The notes under the pieces are model-generated. The model was not told the DNA's origin. It searched no databases and saw only the letters and a program-made list of their open reading frames with translations. Both the position numbers and the translations under genes were made by a program. A stretch of DNA of 64,000 nt from Caenorhabditis remanei (taxonomy: Eukaryota; Nematoda; Chromadorea; Rhabditida; Rhabditidae): NCBI RefSeq assembly GCF_010183535.1, contig NC_071329.1, positions 10,974,001-11,038,000 on the forward strand, written 5' to 3'. How positions within the stretch are numbered: the first letter of the stretch is position 1; every line of letters begins with the position of its first letter. Shown here one piece after another: positions 48,401 to 58,500 of this stretch.

Positions 48401-51400
48401 GTCTTCCGATACTTCAATTCAAGTCACCGATGATTATTTGGCCGAACGGAATTCCACCTCTTGATGAACCAAATTGTGGTTTCCATGGAGAAAATTGTCG
48501 GCAGAAAGGAGTATTCAGTTATGTAACCTTCATTGTCATGGTACTCATTGCAATTTTCTGTTTAATCCTCACTGGTTTTACCTTGAAGTGAGTTTAGTAA
48601 TCACTAGATAACCGAGTTCACTCTTTCTTATTTTAGCCTTCTCCGAAGTCGTCGTTTCGAGAAAGAATTATCGATGATTTGGAAGATTGATCCATACGAA
48701 GTTCGTCGAGTGGTCGGAGCAGTGAACAACGAATCGACTGCTTCCCTGATGCAATCAGATGTGATGCAATTCGCCAAAACGAAGATGCCTTGGTGGAGTA
48801 AAGCACCGATTCAAGGAACTGGAATGCGGGGACTTGCTTCGTACAAAGGGACTCTTGTTGGATTGAAAGACTTTATGTATAACAGGAAGCCGAAAGAACT
48901 GACTCGTGAAGCGAAAAAGGAGTTGAGAGCAATGCGTCAACTGGCTCATCCGAATGTGAACAACTTCCTTGGAATTATCGTTTGTCAACAATGTGTTACC
49001 GTAGTCCGAGAGTATTGTTCGAAAGGATCACTAAACGATATTCTGAGAAATGAGAATCTGAAATTGGATCATATGTATGTGGCTTCGTTTGTAGATGATT
49101 TGGTGAAGGGGATGGTTTATATTCATGATTCCGAGCTGAAAATGCATGGAAATCTGAAATCAACCAACTGTCTCATAACATCTCGATGGACCCTTCAAAT
49201 TGCTGATTTCGGATTACGAGAACTTCGTGACGGAATTTTGTACGACAGCAATTATAATATCTGGGAAAACTTCTTATGGACTGCTCCAGAAGGTATGACG
49301 ATCAACGGAATGACTCCCCTGATGAATCCACCAAGTCCAAAAGCTGATGTTTACTCATTCGGCATCATCTTTCATGAGATTTTCACAAGGGAAGGACCGT
49401 ATAAAATCTATGTTCAACGAGGAGATGTGAACGGAGAAGGAGTACCGAAGAAAGATAGTGTTGAGTGCAGAGCATTGGTGGAGAAGACAGTTCGACGTGT
49501 CTACAGTGATCCATATTTCCGTCCGGATACTTCTGATCTCGAAGTTCAAAACTATGTGAAAGAAGTGATGGCTGGATGCTGGCATCATGATCCAAGTCAA
49601 CGACCGGAATTCAAGTCAATCAAAAACAAATTGAAACCTCTCTTCCATCAAATTTACAAACAAAACATCATGGATCATATGGTTTTGATGATGGAGAAAT
49701 ATCAAACACAACTTGAAGATCTCGTTGATGAGAGAACAATTGAACTGAAAGATGAACAACGGAGAAGTCAGCACCTTCTTCAAAGAATGCTTCCAAGTTC
49801 AGTAGCAGAACAACTACTGGCTGGACAAGATGTGATTCCAGAAGCATTCCCACCTGTGACTATCTATTTCTCTGATATTGTCGGGTTCACAACGATTTCT
49901 GGAGAATCGACTCCAATGGAAGTGGTCACTTTCCTTAATAAGCTTTACACTCTATTTGATAGCATAATTCGACGGTACGACGTTTACAAAGTGGAGACGA
50001 TTGGTGACGCCTACATGGTCGTATCTGGAGTTCCGCAGTACAAAACAATGGAATATCATGCTGAGCAGATTGCAATGATGGCTATTCATATTCTATCAGC
50101 TGTCAGAACATTCTCGATTCCTCATCGGACAGGAGAACAACTAATGATTCGAATTGGAATGCATACGGGTCCTTGCGTTGCTGGAGTTGTCGGAAAAACT
50201 ATGCCAAGATACACATTATTCGGAGATACAGTCAATACAGCATCTCGAATGGAAAGTAACGGAGAAGCACTCAGAATTCATTGCTCTTCTTCAACTCAGA
50301 AAGTGCTTGCATCTATTGATCAAGGCTTTTTGTTAGAAGAACGAGGAACAATGGCAATCAAGGTAGTTTGAGCTTTGGATGAATCAGAATCTGAAAATGT
50401 TTATTACAGGGAAAAGGACAGATGACAACATATTGGTTGAATGGAAGAGCTGGATACGAATTCACAGATACCATCGAGGATAAAATGGTTGTTCCGGATA
50501 TCTTCCCTCGTCCAAATCTGAAGAATCGAGGATCTAGTTGGGGTCAGTTGGGGTCATGTGTACTCTCTTTGTTTCTAGTGTGCACGTCATGTTGTCTTGT
50601 CTTAACCTATTTTCTGTTAAGCCCATCGTCTAACTGCCCTTGTCCCTGCATGTCCATTCCAAGAGCCATCACAAATGAATCTTCGATTCATTGCATCAAC
50701 TACTTCATCATCATCATCTTCTTCTTCTACAAGCACAGATCAAGATTAGGAGAAGAATACTCGGGAGAAGAAACTAGAAGCCAGGAAACTCAACTTGAAC
50801 TTGATCTTTTATTTTTACGCGTTTGCTTCTTTGTGACATCAATGCATGCTTTTAGAAATTTAATGAATTTAATAGCACAACTTTTTCTCTTTATTCAATT
50901 CAATTACAGGTGTCAATCGTGAATCATCGTTGTCTTTGGCTACTGAAAAGAGCAGTCAAATAATGAAAAGACAATCAGCTGCATTGGTTCGGACGAATCA
51001 CGATGTGATATATTACAATCAACCATTGAATAGTGGTGGATTCACTTCACGGGGCACTTCTAACCGAGAAATGCCAAAACTTTATGAAGAAGATCGAGAA
51101 AGTTTAATCAATCAATCGGCATCTTTGTTCGGATCGAAAAATTCTGGAAGAAAAAAGTCGGTTTAAGAGAGAAGATAGATATGATAAACACATGTTTTGT
51201 TACAGAAGCAACGCCTCGAAGTACAACGGATTCAGTGCATCTAGAATTTTCGCATCCACTATATCGAATGCATCCTCTTCTCGACCATCTCGTCCATCAA
51301 CTTTTGACCATGATACCTTGGCTCTCCGAAAACGATCAACCTCACTTCCAGACGGAGAGAAATTGAATTTAGAATTCATTGACGTACCAAATATTGCCAA

Positions 51401-52494
51401 CAATTCTGTCCCAGCTATTCCTAATAATTTGGAAGATCTGGAGCCATCATTCCGACGAGCAAGTATTCTTGATGGATACAGTTCCCAATCTGATTCACCG
51501 TCTCAAAGTCAATATCCATCATATCGAGATTTGACAACAGCTCCCCATCAGTAAGTCACGCTTCTTTTCCTTTTTCCATGTTTGGAACTGTTTTGTTTTT
51601 AGAAGGAAACGGGGAATAGTCACCGTTTTCCCAACACGCAAACGTTCTTTGTCATGTGGAGATGCAGTTCCTGTGAAAGTAAACGAGAATGGAACATCAG
51701 GAGCAATAACAACTGCTGCTTCACCGAGACCCACCTCTAGAACATTGGATGGAACAATGAAATTGGCTGCAAGGGCTTCAAGTCCAGATGAAATCATTTT
51801 CCAGGTATGTCAAGAGGTCTGGAATCTTCGAAACAGTCATATGGAGAACATACACATTTTTACTTTTTAGGAAGACGATGAGCATGCTCTAATTGACAAT
51901 GACTCGTTCTTAACAACATCAAACAGTGATCCCAAGAAGGAAGATGGACTCAGATCTTGTCCCCAACCACGGAGGAAAAACAAGCATTTGTTCCTCCGTG
52001 ATCCATCCCCACTAGCAAAAAGAATACGAGATGCATCGCCATTTGGAAAGAAAAAGCCGTTTTGGAATTCGAATAAAAGGTTGGAAAACTCAACGAAAGA
52101 AAGTTCAAAATTACATTTTTCCAGCAACGAGCACACTTCGTCCCCGGCAGATTCGATTTCCCGACTATTCCGTCGGTTTCGGAGTGGTGGAAATGGTAAT
52201 GAGTATGCTGATTTGAATCATTACGATGAAGAAGATCTTGGAAGTGGAGTATACGAAATGGAAGAGATAACTGGAGCACAGAAACATGAATTCACTAATG
52301 GAACAAGAAGTGAGTCCTCTTTCTTTCTCGAAAGCTCAATTAATTTTTATGTATTATTTGCAGCAAATCGTTCAGTCTCGTGTTCTCCAGTTGATGATTG
52401 TGGTACTTTAACAGACAATTCGGAGCCTCTTCTCTCAATTCCATCATCCTCAGTCGGAGATTCTTCTATCTCAACGTCACTTTCTTGTTCATAA
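45423..52494 (+). CDS. gcy-12: Receptor-type guanylate cyclase
   Basis: Single-pass receptor that makes cGMP at the plasma membrane. Fifteen coding exons: 45423-45632, 45678-45990, 46041-46191, 46237-46544, 46591-46746, 46793-46986, 47031-47184, 48227-48587, 48637-50362, 50410-50542, 50910-51156, 51206-51550, 51603-51804, 51871-52309, 52364-52494; 1689 residues, in frame throughout. Order: signal or anchor segment (about 24-44), ANF-receptor-type ligand domain (to about 580), one transmembrane helix (about 590-612), kinase-homology domain lacking the catalytic aspartate (HGNLKSTN at 786), coiled coil, cyclase domain (about 1000-1190) with metal aspartates D1029 and D1073 and purine-selecting E1069, then a 450-residue Ser/Arg-rich tail. 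The other purine-selecting position, cysteine in most guanylate cyclases (PRYCLFGD), is threonine here (T1142). Named from the long tail and its position before vhp-1. AATAAA at 52761-52766 and 52780-52785. Confidence 0.88.
47258..47267 (-). terminator. Polyadenylation signals of the nested 75-aa gene
   Basis: Two overlapping AATAAA hexamers on the minus strand, about 35 bases after the stop of the 47300-47527 gene. Confidence 0.65.
47300..47527 (-). CDS. Small secreted peptide nested in gcy-12 intron
   Basis: A single-exon frame of 75 residues antisense to gcy-12. The first 23 residues form a textbook signal peptide with a hydrophobic core ([16 protein letters not shown]) and a likely cleavage before a glutamine. 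The mature part is about 53 residues, acidic then mixed, with no cysteine and no dibasic cleavage sites; [10 protein letters not shown] and [15 protein letters not shown] are its most distinctive stretches. I do not recognise a family. Support comes from the signal peptide, correct stop, and tandem AATAAA hexamers (minus strand) 35 bases downstream. The next minus-strand gene (47674-47925) ends 146 bases upstream, the spacing of an operon pair, but no clear spliced-leader acceptor precedes this ATG. Confidence 0.65.
   Translation of the reverse strand: MFTSGIYYFFLFSFIILNPVLAQDKEGKEPPLMTLLPSDNNEGYPIKQQFGNELINKFYHIGEGVEYHTTPSQPI
47590..47595 (-). terminator. Polyadenylation signal of the nested 68-aa gene
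   Basis: AATAAA on the minus strand about 80 bases after the stop codon at 47674. Confidence 0.55.
47674..47925 (-). CDS. Secreted cationic peptide precursor, nested gene
   Basis: Two exons reading leftward, 47857-47925 and 47674-47811, joined by a 45-base intron (GTACCT donor, TTTTTAAG acceptor) give 68 residues. Exon 1 is almost exactly a signal peptide (hydrophobic [12 protein letters not shown], cleavage near residue 22-23). Exon 2 encodes a 45-residue mature part that is strongly basic, starting with a dibasic REKRK, then an amphipathic-looking [17 protein letters not shown], a small-residue stretch [12 protein letters not shown], and the end IPRRG. This could be a neuropeptide-like or antimicrobial-type peptide; neither is shown by homology. 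The signal peptide/mature boundary matching the exon boundary, and AATAAA downstream, argue it is real. It is too short to stand out as a single open frame. Confidence 0.65.
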
Positions 52495-54266
52495 TTCATT
52501 TTTCTTTATTTCATTTTTTTTAATTCAATGGTCGTCTTCTCCCTGTATTTTTACTTTTTCAGCGGGTACGAGTTCTTCCTTTTGCCTTCAAATCGCTTTT
52601 TTGTCTTTTTATGGAAACTCAAAAATTGAATACTTATGGTTACGGTATGTAGTATTATATAGGTTTCTTAGAACCGTTACGGGTTATTCATGTGAGAAAT
52701 TAAAATGAAAAACCAACACATTTTCCACATCATCAATTTCATCGTCATCATTTCATGTATAATAAAAATCATCTTCTGTAATAAAGAATTCACTTTTCTA
52801 ATTTTTATTTTTTAAGCGAATTAGCCGAAATCGTTTCAGATACTGAAAATTGAATGATTGCAAGCGAATGGAGGTAGAGCTTGTTTGATCTCACAAGTGT
52901 CACAAGTCAGATGGCTGAGTTTTCCTCAAGTCTTGAGTTCAAGCCCGCCAAATGATTAGGATTACAAACTTCAGAAGCAAAATTGTGACATCTTTCTCCA
53001 CCTCCTGATTCCAGGGTTCGCCTTGATCACCATGCCAAATATAGAAAATTAATAGATCCAATTGTCCCTCATTTATTGAAAAAAGACAGAGTCGATGTCC
53101 GTTTGAAGCCCCTCCCCTGTCGCTTTTTTCCATTCGATTCATTCTTTCTATTGACATTTCAACGCCCTAACCAGCAACCATTCTGTCTCTTTCTCCTGTT
53201 TCGACAAACACTTTTGTATTACTTTCTGTCTCTCTTATTCTTTATTTATCTTTTTTTTCTTCGTTTTGTAGTTAATGTGGTTTAATAAAAATGACGTTGA
53301 TTTCAAGTTGAACCGTCTGAAATTAAATTTTAAGTAGGTCTAGGAATAGGTTTCAAGTTCTTAAGGTTCAGTATTTCAAAACCTAAAAATTTGGGAAGAC
53401 GGGTAAAAAGAAAATGAAGGTTCAGTGGAAAAGAAAAATGACGTCAACCTCAGTCGCAGAAATACATCAATTCTGAACAGATGTATGAAAGAAATAGAAT
53501 AGAAAATGAAGAGACGAAGACAGTCTTTTATTTCCACACATCATTTCCTTGAATTCGGAGACAGCTGGGTTACTGAGGTTCTTTCGAGTTTTTAGGAATA
53601 TGGTCTAGTTGGGAGGGTGACTGGGTATGGGTTATCCAAGAGCCTCAGAACGTTGTCCACCTCATAATCAGTGACTTCTGAGTGAAAATGTGGATCTTGA
53701 TTCCTTGAATAACCTACTAGAGTTTGCTCCTGTTTCCGAGATTGACCTGATATTTGGTCATCTCTATTTCTGTTATCCAGTTGCCCTTTTTTAAAAGTTC
53801 TGTCTTGTTACCAAGTCTCTATCGAGTCATATCTGAACGTGAGATGTCTTTAGTTCCAAATTAATTCGCATATGTATCACACTTTGTTTTCTGATTGTGC
53901 TCATCAACTATTTCGTACCAATCACATTTGTCTGCAAAAATAAAAGCCTAAAATGATTGTAATTATGATTCTAATACTGTCTGATATCGCGTTTCGCTTT
54001 CATCAGTTTTTGTGATTTCGTTGATTTTTGATGACATGTGATAAGACATCGGCTATTCCTTTTTTCAAGACCATCGGTATTGCGAAATCCTGTGCTTGCT
54101 GCCTTTTTTACGATAGGGAAAAGATCCTGGATGCAAACAAAAAGGAGAGAGAGAGAGGGAGAGAGACAGTTATACAACAAACTATACACAAAAAATAGAG
54201 AATAAGAGGAATGACAGTGTTGATGATCAGCCGGTTCGATGCGCACTCGGGGGTACCTTTGAATAG
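52495..54266. other. Intergenic, no gene recognised
   Basis: 3' flank of gcy-12 including its polyadenylation signals. A patch at 52906-52950 resembles tRNA box A and box B (TGGCTGAGT, GAGTTCAAGCC) but does not fold as a tRNA. No coding region is supported. Confidence 0.55.
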
Positions 54267-54323
54267 TAGAGAGAGAGAGAGAGAGAGAGAAGCAGAGAGA
54301 TAGAGAGAGAGAGAGAGAGAAGC

Positions 54324-54386
<63 letters not shown>

Positions 54387-54402
54387 CAGAGAGGTAGAGT
54401 CA
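54267..54402. repeat. GA microsatellite with higher-order units
   Basis: Runs of GA up to about 25 repeats are separated by AGCAGAGAGATAGAG segments at 54291, 54321 and 54384, giving larger repeating units of about 30 bases or more. A shorter GA run lies at 54738-54753. Confidence 0.9.
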
Positions 54403-54418
54403 AAAAGAGACGGTAGTA

Positions 54419-54688
54419 GTGGCGCAGCCGGTTCTCCCAGTCTGGGTCTGGGCTGCTTTTCTCTTATTGGGTACTGTTTTGAGAGTGGCCGATTGTGTAC
54501 ATCTCACACTAATCAACACTATTTCACTTCTTCTGATTCTCTATTTCTCTTCTCTATTATTTTGTATGACGCAAGCAATTGAAGAAGGAAAAGTGGATGA
54601 AAATTTGAAGAAAAAGATGAACGACTTTAAGAAAACACTTTGGTTTTATTGGTTTTTTCATTTAATTAATGTGATTTATTTCTCGTGA
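54419..54688 (+). CDS. Possible terminal exon of a small membrane protein
   Basis: An open frame of about 89 codons, ending TGA at 54686-54688, has more protein-like character than its surroundings. It shows two or three hydrophobic segments (VWAAFLLLGTVLRV, ISLLLILYFSSLLFCM and LWFYWFFHLINVIYF) around a charged helix (IEEGKVDENLKKKMNDFKK). There is no ATG at its 5' end; the frame opens after a stop just past the GA microsatellite, and a CAG at 54424-54426 could be an acceptor. It could be the last exon of an unidentified gene or a chance frame. Confidence 0.3.
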   Translation: MAQPVLPVWVWAAFLLLGTVLRVADCVHLTLINTISLLLILYFSSLLFCMTQAIEEGKVDENLKKKMNDFKKTLWFYWFFHLINVIYFS

Positions 54689-55498
54689 AAATGTCGAAAA
54701 CCATTTCGTTTGTTCAAGAGGACAGATGTAATAGATAGAGAGAGAGAGAGAGATGTTTGAAAAGATATGCAGGTGTGGCAAACATTTACACTGCATATTG
54801 AAGGACTGTACGTCTAGAATTCTCACAAATCAAGGTAGTAATTCTGACCTACTAGTGACATATTTCTAATCTATTCCAAAATCACACGTATCATCTGAAA
54901 TAGGAATTATTCATGAATCAAATGAGAAATGTTACAAAGTTCAGAAATACAGTCTTTCGAGTTGATAAGATGAAATGATCTTCAGTTGTTAACGCCAGAA
55001 TTTTTTCAAATTTGAGACTTTTTCTAGTTCCTTTATCTAATCTTGACGAACACAGATATGGTTTTCTGATATTCACCCAAAAAAATCGTATTTCCTTTTC
55101 AATTCTAGAATTCTCTCCACATATTAAAGAATTACCTGCTTGCTCTACCATATATTCGTTTAGTCTGTTTTTTCTTTCTGTACATTCAAAAACTAACAAC
55201 GTCTTTTTTGTTGACAAGTGCACGTCATTCCTTCTTTTTTCTATCTTTTACTTCTTTTTTCCTTCCATATTTTTTTGTATCATCTCACTTTCCCATCGTT
55301 ATTTTCTTACAGGTTCCGCCCTTTCCCCTCGGTCAAAATGGAAACACCGTCTGGGTCTGTGCACTAAAAAAGGAGAAAAGATTCTCCTTTTTGGTCTGTA
55401 ATTGAGATTACAGTTTTGACGAGTCCCATTACAAATCCTCAACTTGGTAAATCTTCTTCTTCTTTATCTGTCAAATTGGGCTACTTTTATTCTGTTAA

Positions 55499-55588
55499 TT
55501 CCTGAAATTCGAAAAAGAAAAGAAAATCAAGCTGGAGTCATCTTCATCAATAGCCGTCCAGTTGAGCAAAGCTGAGGCTATGCTCAAG
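55499..55588 (+). CDS. Candidate upstream exon of vhp-1
   Basis: An open segment ending at a strong donor (AAG before GTGAGTTAC at 55589). Its only ATG is at 55580-55582, giving M-L-K; splicing phase-0 to the acceptor at 62171 continues in frame as D-M-T-V, directly into the recognised vhp-1 exon. The frame is also open for 27 codons before the ATG (ends SSSSIAVQLSKAEAMLK), back to a stop at 55496-55498, so it could be part of a longer coding exon. The implied intron is 6.6 kb. The left edge of the exon is not defined. Confidence 0.35.
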
Positions 55589-58500
55589 GTGAGTTACTTC
55601 TATTTCTTGGCTGAAAAACTACTGTATAGTTGTATTCCTAACTGTTATCTTACTGTAGTTTCTTCTCGAATCGACCTTCTCAATATGTCATTTTAGCTGA
55701 TAACGGAACACCTCATTCCCTCATAAAAATAAATGATGACGTGCTTAAAACAATTGAGTTCAGATACGAAAAAACAGAATGCTGACTCAACTTTCTGTCA
55801 TTTTTCTCTCTGTTATCATCTCACTTTCACCTGCAAATATCACCTAATGGTAGCCTCATGAATCATTTTCAAACTAACGAAATCTAATTCGATTGAGCCG
55901 CCCGATTCAAAGAAAAATGATGTTTACAGTATCTGTACAAGTACCATTTGAAAGAGTAAATACTGATATAAGCATATCGTCATTAAATGGTTTCGGAGAA
56001 GATGAAAACTGATAAAATCGGAGAAACGATGACCGGTTTAAACCACAAAATATGTTATCAGCTGTCTATTTCTCTCTCGAACAACTCTGAAAATGTCACT
56101 GATAAGAACGGGAAATTTGGAAATGGCTGACCGGTGCAATTCAAATAAACTTCAGAATCATTGAAATTGTTAGTAAATGTCATTTAAGGAATCACAAAAA
56201 TGTAATCATTGGAATTTGAAACGCAAAATTAAATATGAACTTTCTGAAGACTCCAGTTGTTGATAAATTCAAAACAACATTTTATGTGAACTATCGAGAA
56301 ATTTTATTTTGTTTCAAGCAGTATCATTTCAGATTGTACTCTGAATTCGGAAGTTAAGTCTGTGAAATAAAATTTAAAGGTTCTGGTTACAATTTGGTCA
56401 CTGTTTTATTGCAGTCGGATTTTCTAGCTATTAGATTCGAAATGTCACCAATCTCATAATCCTACCGTCGTACCTAGAGGAAGTATAAGCAAAATTCGAG
56501 TTTGAAAAGAACCTCTATCGGAAAATTCAATTTCAATTTTGTTTTGATTTTCCTTCCAATTCTAGCTGGAAATCCTGAAGACACTAATAAACTATTTCAA
56601 TAATAGCAATTAGATTTCAAAAACTCATCATCTAAAACAATGAGATCTTCGTATCAGTTTCCCTCTTCCAACATCAATAACTGAACTTTTTGTGTTTTGA
56701 AGAAATCTATGATGATGATGAATAATGACGAACGTCTTCTCTTTCAAAAACCTAAAAAAAAGAAAACAAACCACTCGCATCAGCCCAATTTTCAACATAT
56801 ACATATATTTTTGCAACAAAAAATGACGTTACGCTATCATGTGATACATTCATTAGCCCCCTCTTTTTCTGTAGAAAAACAGGTTTTTGTGTTCTTTTGC
56901 TAAAAAAGATTGGTGAGAGAAAAACGAAGAATGACGTGGTTCTCAGTTTGCAAAACTGTAATACCATTGTCTAGAATGAATCGGATATTCAGTAGATGTA
57001 TAAATGAAGAAATAATACTAAGGGAGGAAATTGAGTTGGAAAATCTACAAAAACTACATCATACCTTCGAAAGGACCACCGTCCTTTTTTGTTTTTCGTT
57101 TGATCAATTTTCAGTCTTTTCGAAAAACGAATAATTCGATTTGAACATTTCTTTTCAATTTGTTCCACACCAGAGATCCCTTTTCTCTCTTCCAACTTTT
57201 TGACTTGTTTTTCTTTTTTCTGTTTTTATGACGACGTGGAAGGGAAGATCAAAAAGGGTGAAAAGTGTATGTTTGTGAAGAGTTAAAAGTTATAAATAGT
57301 AGAGAAAAACCGACGAATTATTTGGGAGAATGAAGAAATGATTTGTTGATTTTAGAAACGAATGTCAAATATATACAATCAGTTGGCATGCGTTCAGATT
57401 CCATCATTTTTTTAATTACTCGGAGTTTTGAATGTCTCACTTCTGAAATCAGTATGCTTGATTGACCTTCTTGTTTTCTGAAATCACGAATTATTTAGAA
57501 ATGATTTCAGTCTATAGTTTGCTTTTCCCCCATTTCAATTCGAGACCTTCTAGAAAAGAAAAAGAAGACTTTCTCCGCATTTTTCCATTTTTACTTTTGT
57601 ATATAAACGTCTGGCTTCTTCATCATCCTACCGGGTGGCCCATGATAATTCGAAATTTCTGGCAATCCAATTTATTCCATGTTTCGAAAATTTCGCAATA
57701 TAAACGGAAATGGAGACTGACAGCTGGTGAAAAGGTCCTGTTACACTTTGGGACCTCCAAAAAGGAAAGATTGAATGAAAGAGGAGAAAGGATTAGTGTT
57801 CGAAAAGAGAAAAGAGAATCTAGAGAAGTCTTGAGAAAAACCACGTCACGTTCACTTTTCTTTTTCCGTTTTCATTCTCTTCAACACTTTGAACGCTTTG
57901 GTTCCATCACTATTTTGTCCAGTGTTCTCTCTATCTCTCTATTTTTAGTACTTACTCGTCACTTTGTTCTTTTCCTAAATGTCTGCGTCCTTTCGGATAC
58001 AACGATGACGAAACTTTTTGGGAGCTCTATGAGAGCGGTGGGAAGCAAAAAAAAGGGGAAGAGAGGAGTGCTCCCCGCGTCGTCACTAAACTACTCGTCA
58101 CCCAAAGAAACCCAAAAAGAGAAAGAGACTTACCTTTCCATACATGTCATTCTTTACATTTTCCTACCTGAAAGAATGTTTTTGCTCTACATGTGATACT
58201 GTAGATTTTCAAGAGTTATTTACAGTTCTGATCTGTTTATTTATTCAGTAAGAGTCATATAAAATGAAGAAAACGAAGAAACACGCATGGGACGAAACTA
58301 GAAAGTTCTTCTAGTTTCCAAATTGATGGTATCACTGAAATTTAGATCAAATTTTCAGATAATTTGAGTTTTTGACATCAGCTCCATCGTCCGTTTGTTT
58401 CTTTTCAGTTTTCGAATTCTCAGAACTGCGAGATAAAGTTGATTGAATTGAATCGGATACTTCAACCTTCCGTTTTCCTTCCACCCTCACGTTTTTCTAT

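Noticed and set aside
50543..50909. Continuous open frame through the intron after gcy-12 exon 10
   Set aside because: The frame stays open by chance to 50922, but GTCAGT donor and TTACAG acceptor sites with matching phase restore the conserved-style tail frame, and the intronic translation is hydrophobic and unrelated.
52906..52950. tRNA-like patch with box A and box B words
   Set aside because: There is no acceptor stem and no anticodon arm of normal size between the boxes; at most a decayed tRNA-derived fragment.
58136..58149. ATGGAAAG followed by GTAAGT on the minus strand, like a short first exon
   Set aside because: No minus-strand gene to the left uses it; gcy-12 and vhp-1 both read rightward. 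Probably coincidence.
57462..58196. A 244-codon open frame on the plus strand
   Set aside because: It is the longest frame outside recognised genes, but its composition swings between phenylalanine/serine-rich and lysine/arginine-rich tracts that mirror local pyrimidine and purine blocks. No domain, signal peptide or splice context is visible. Kept as unlikely; species comparison could revive it.
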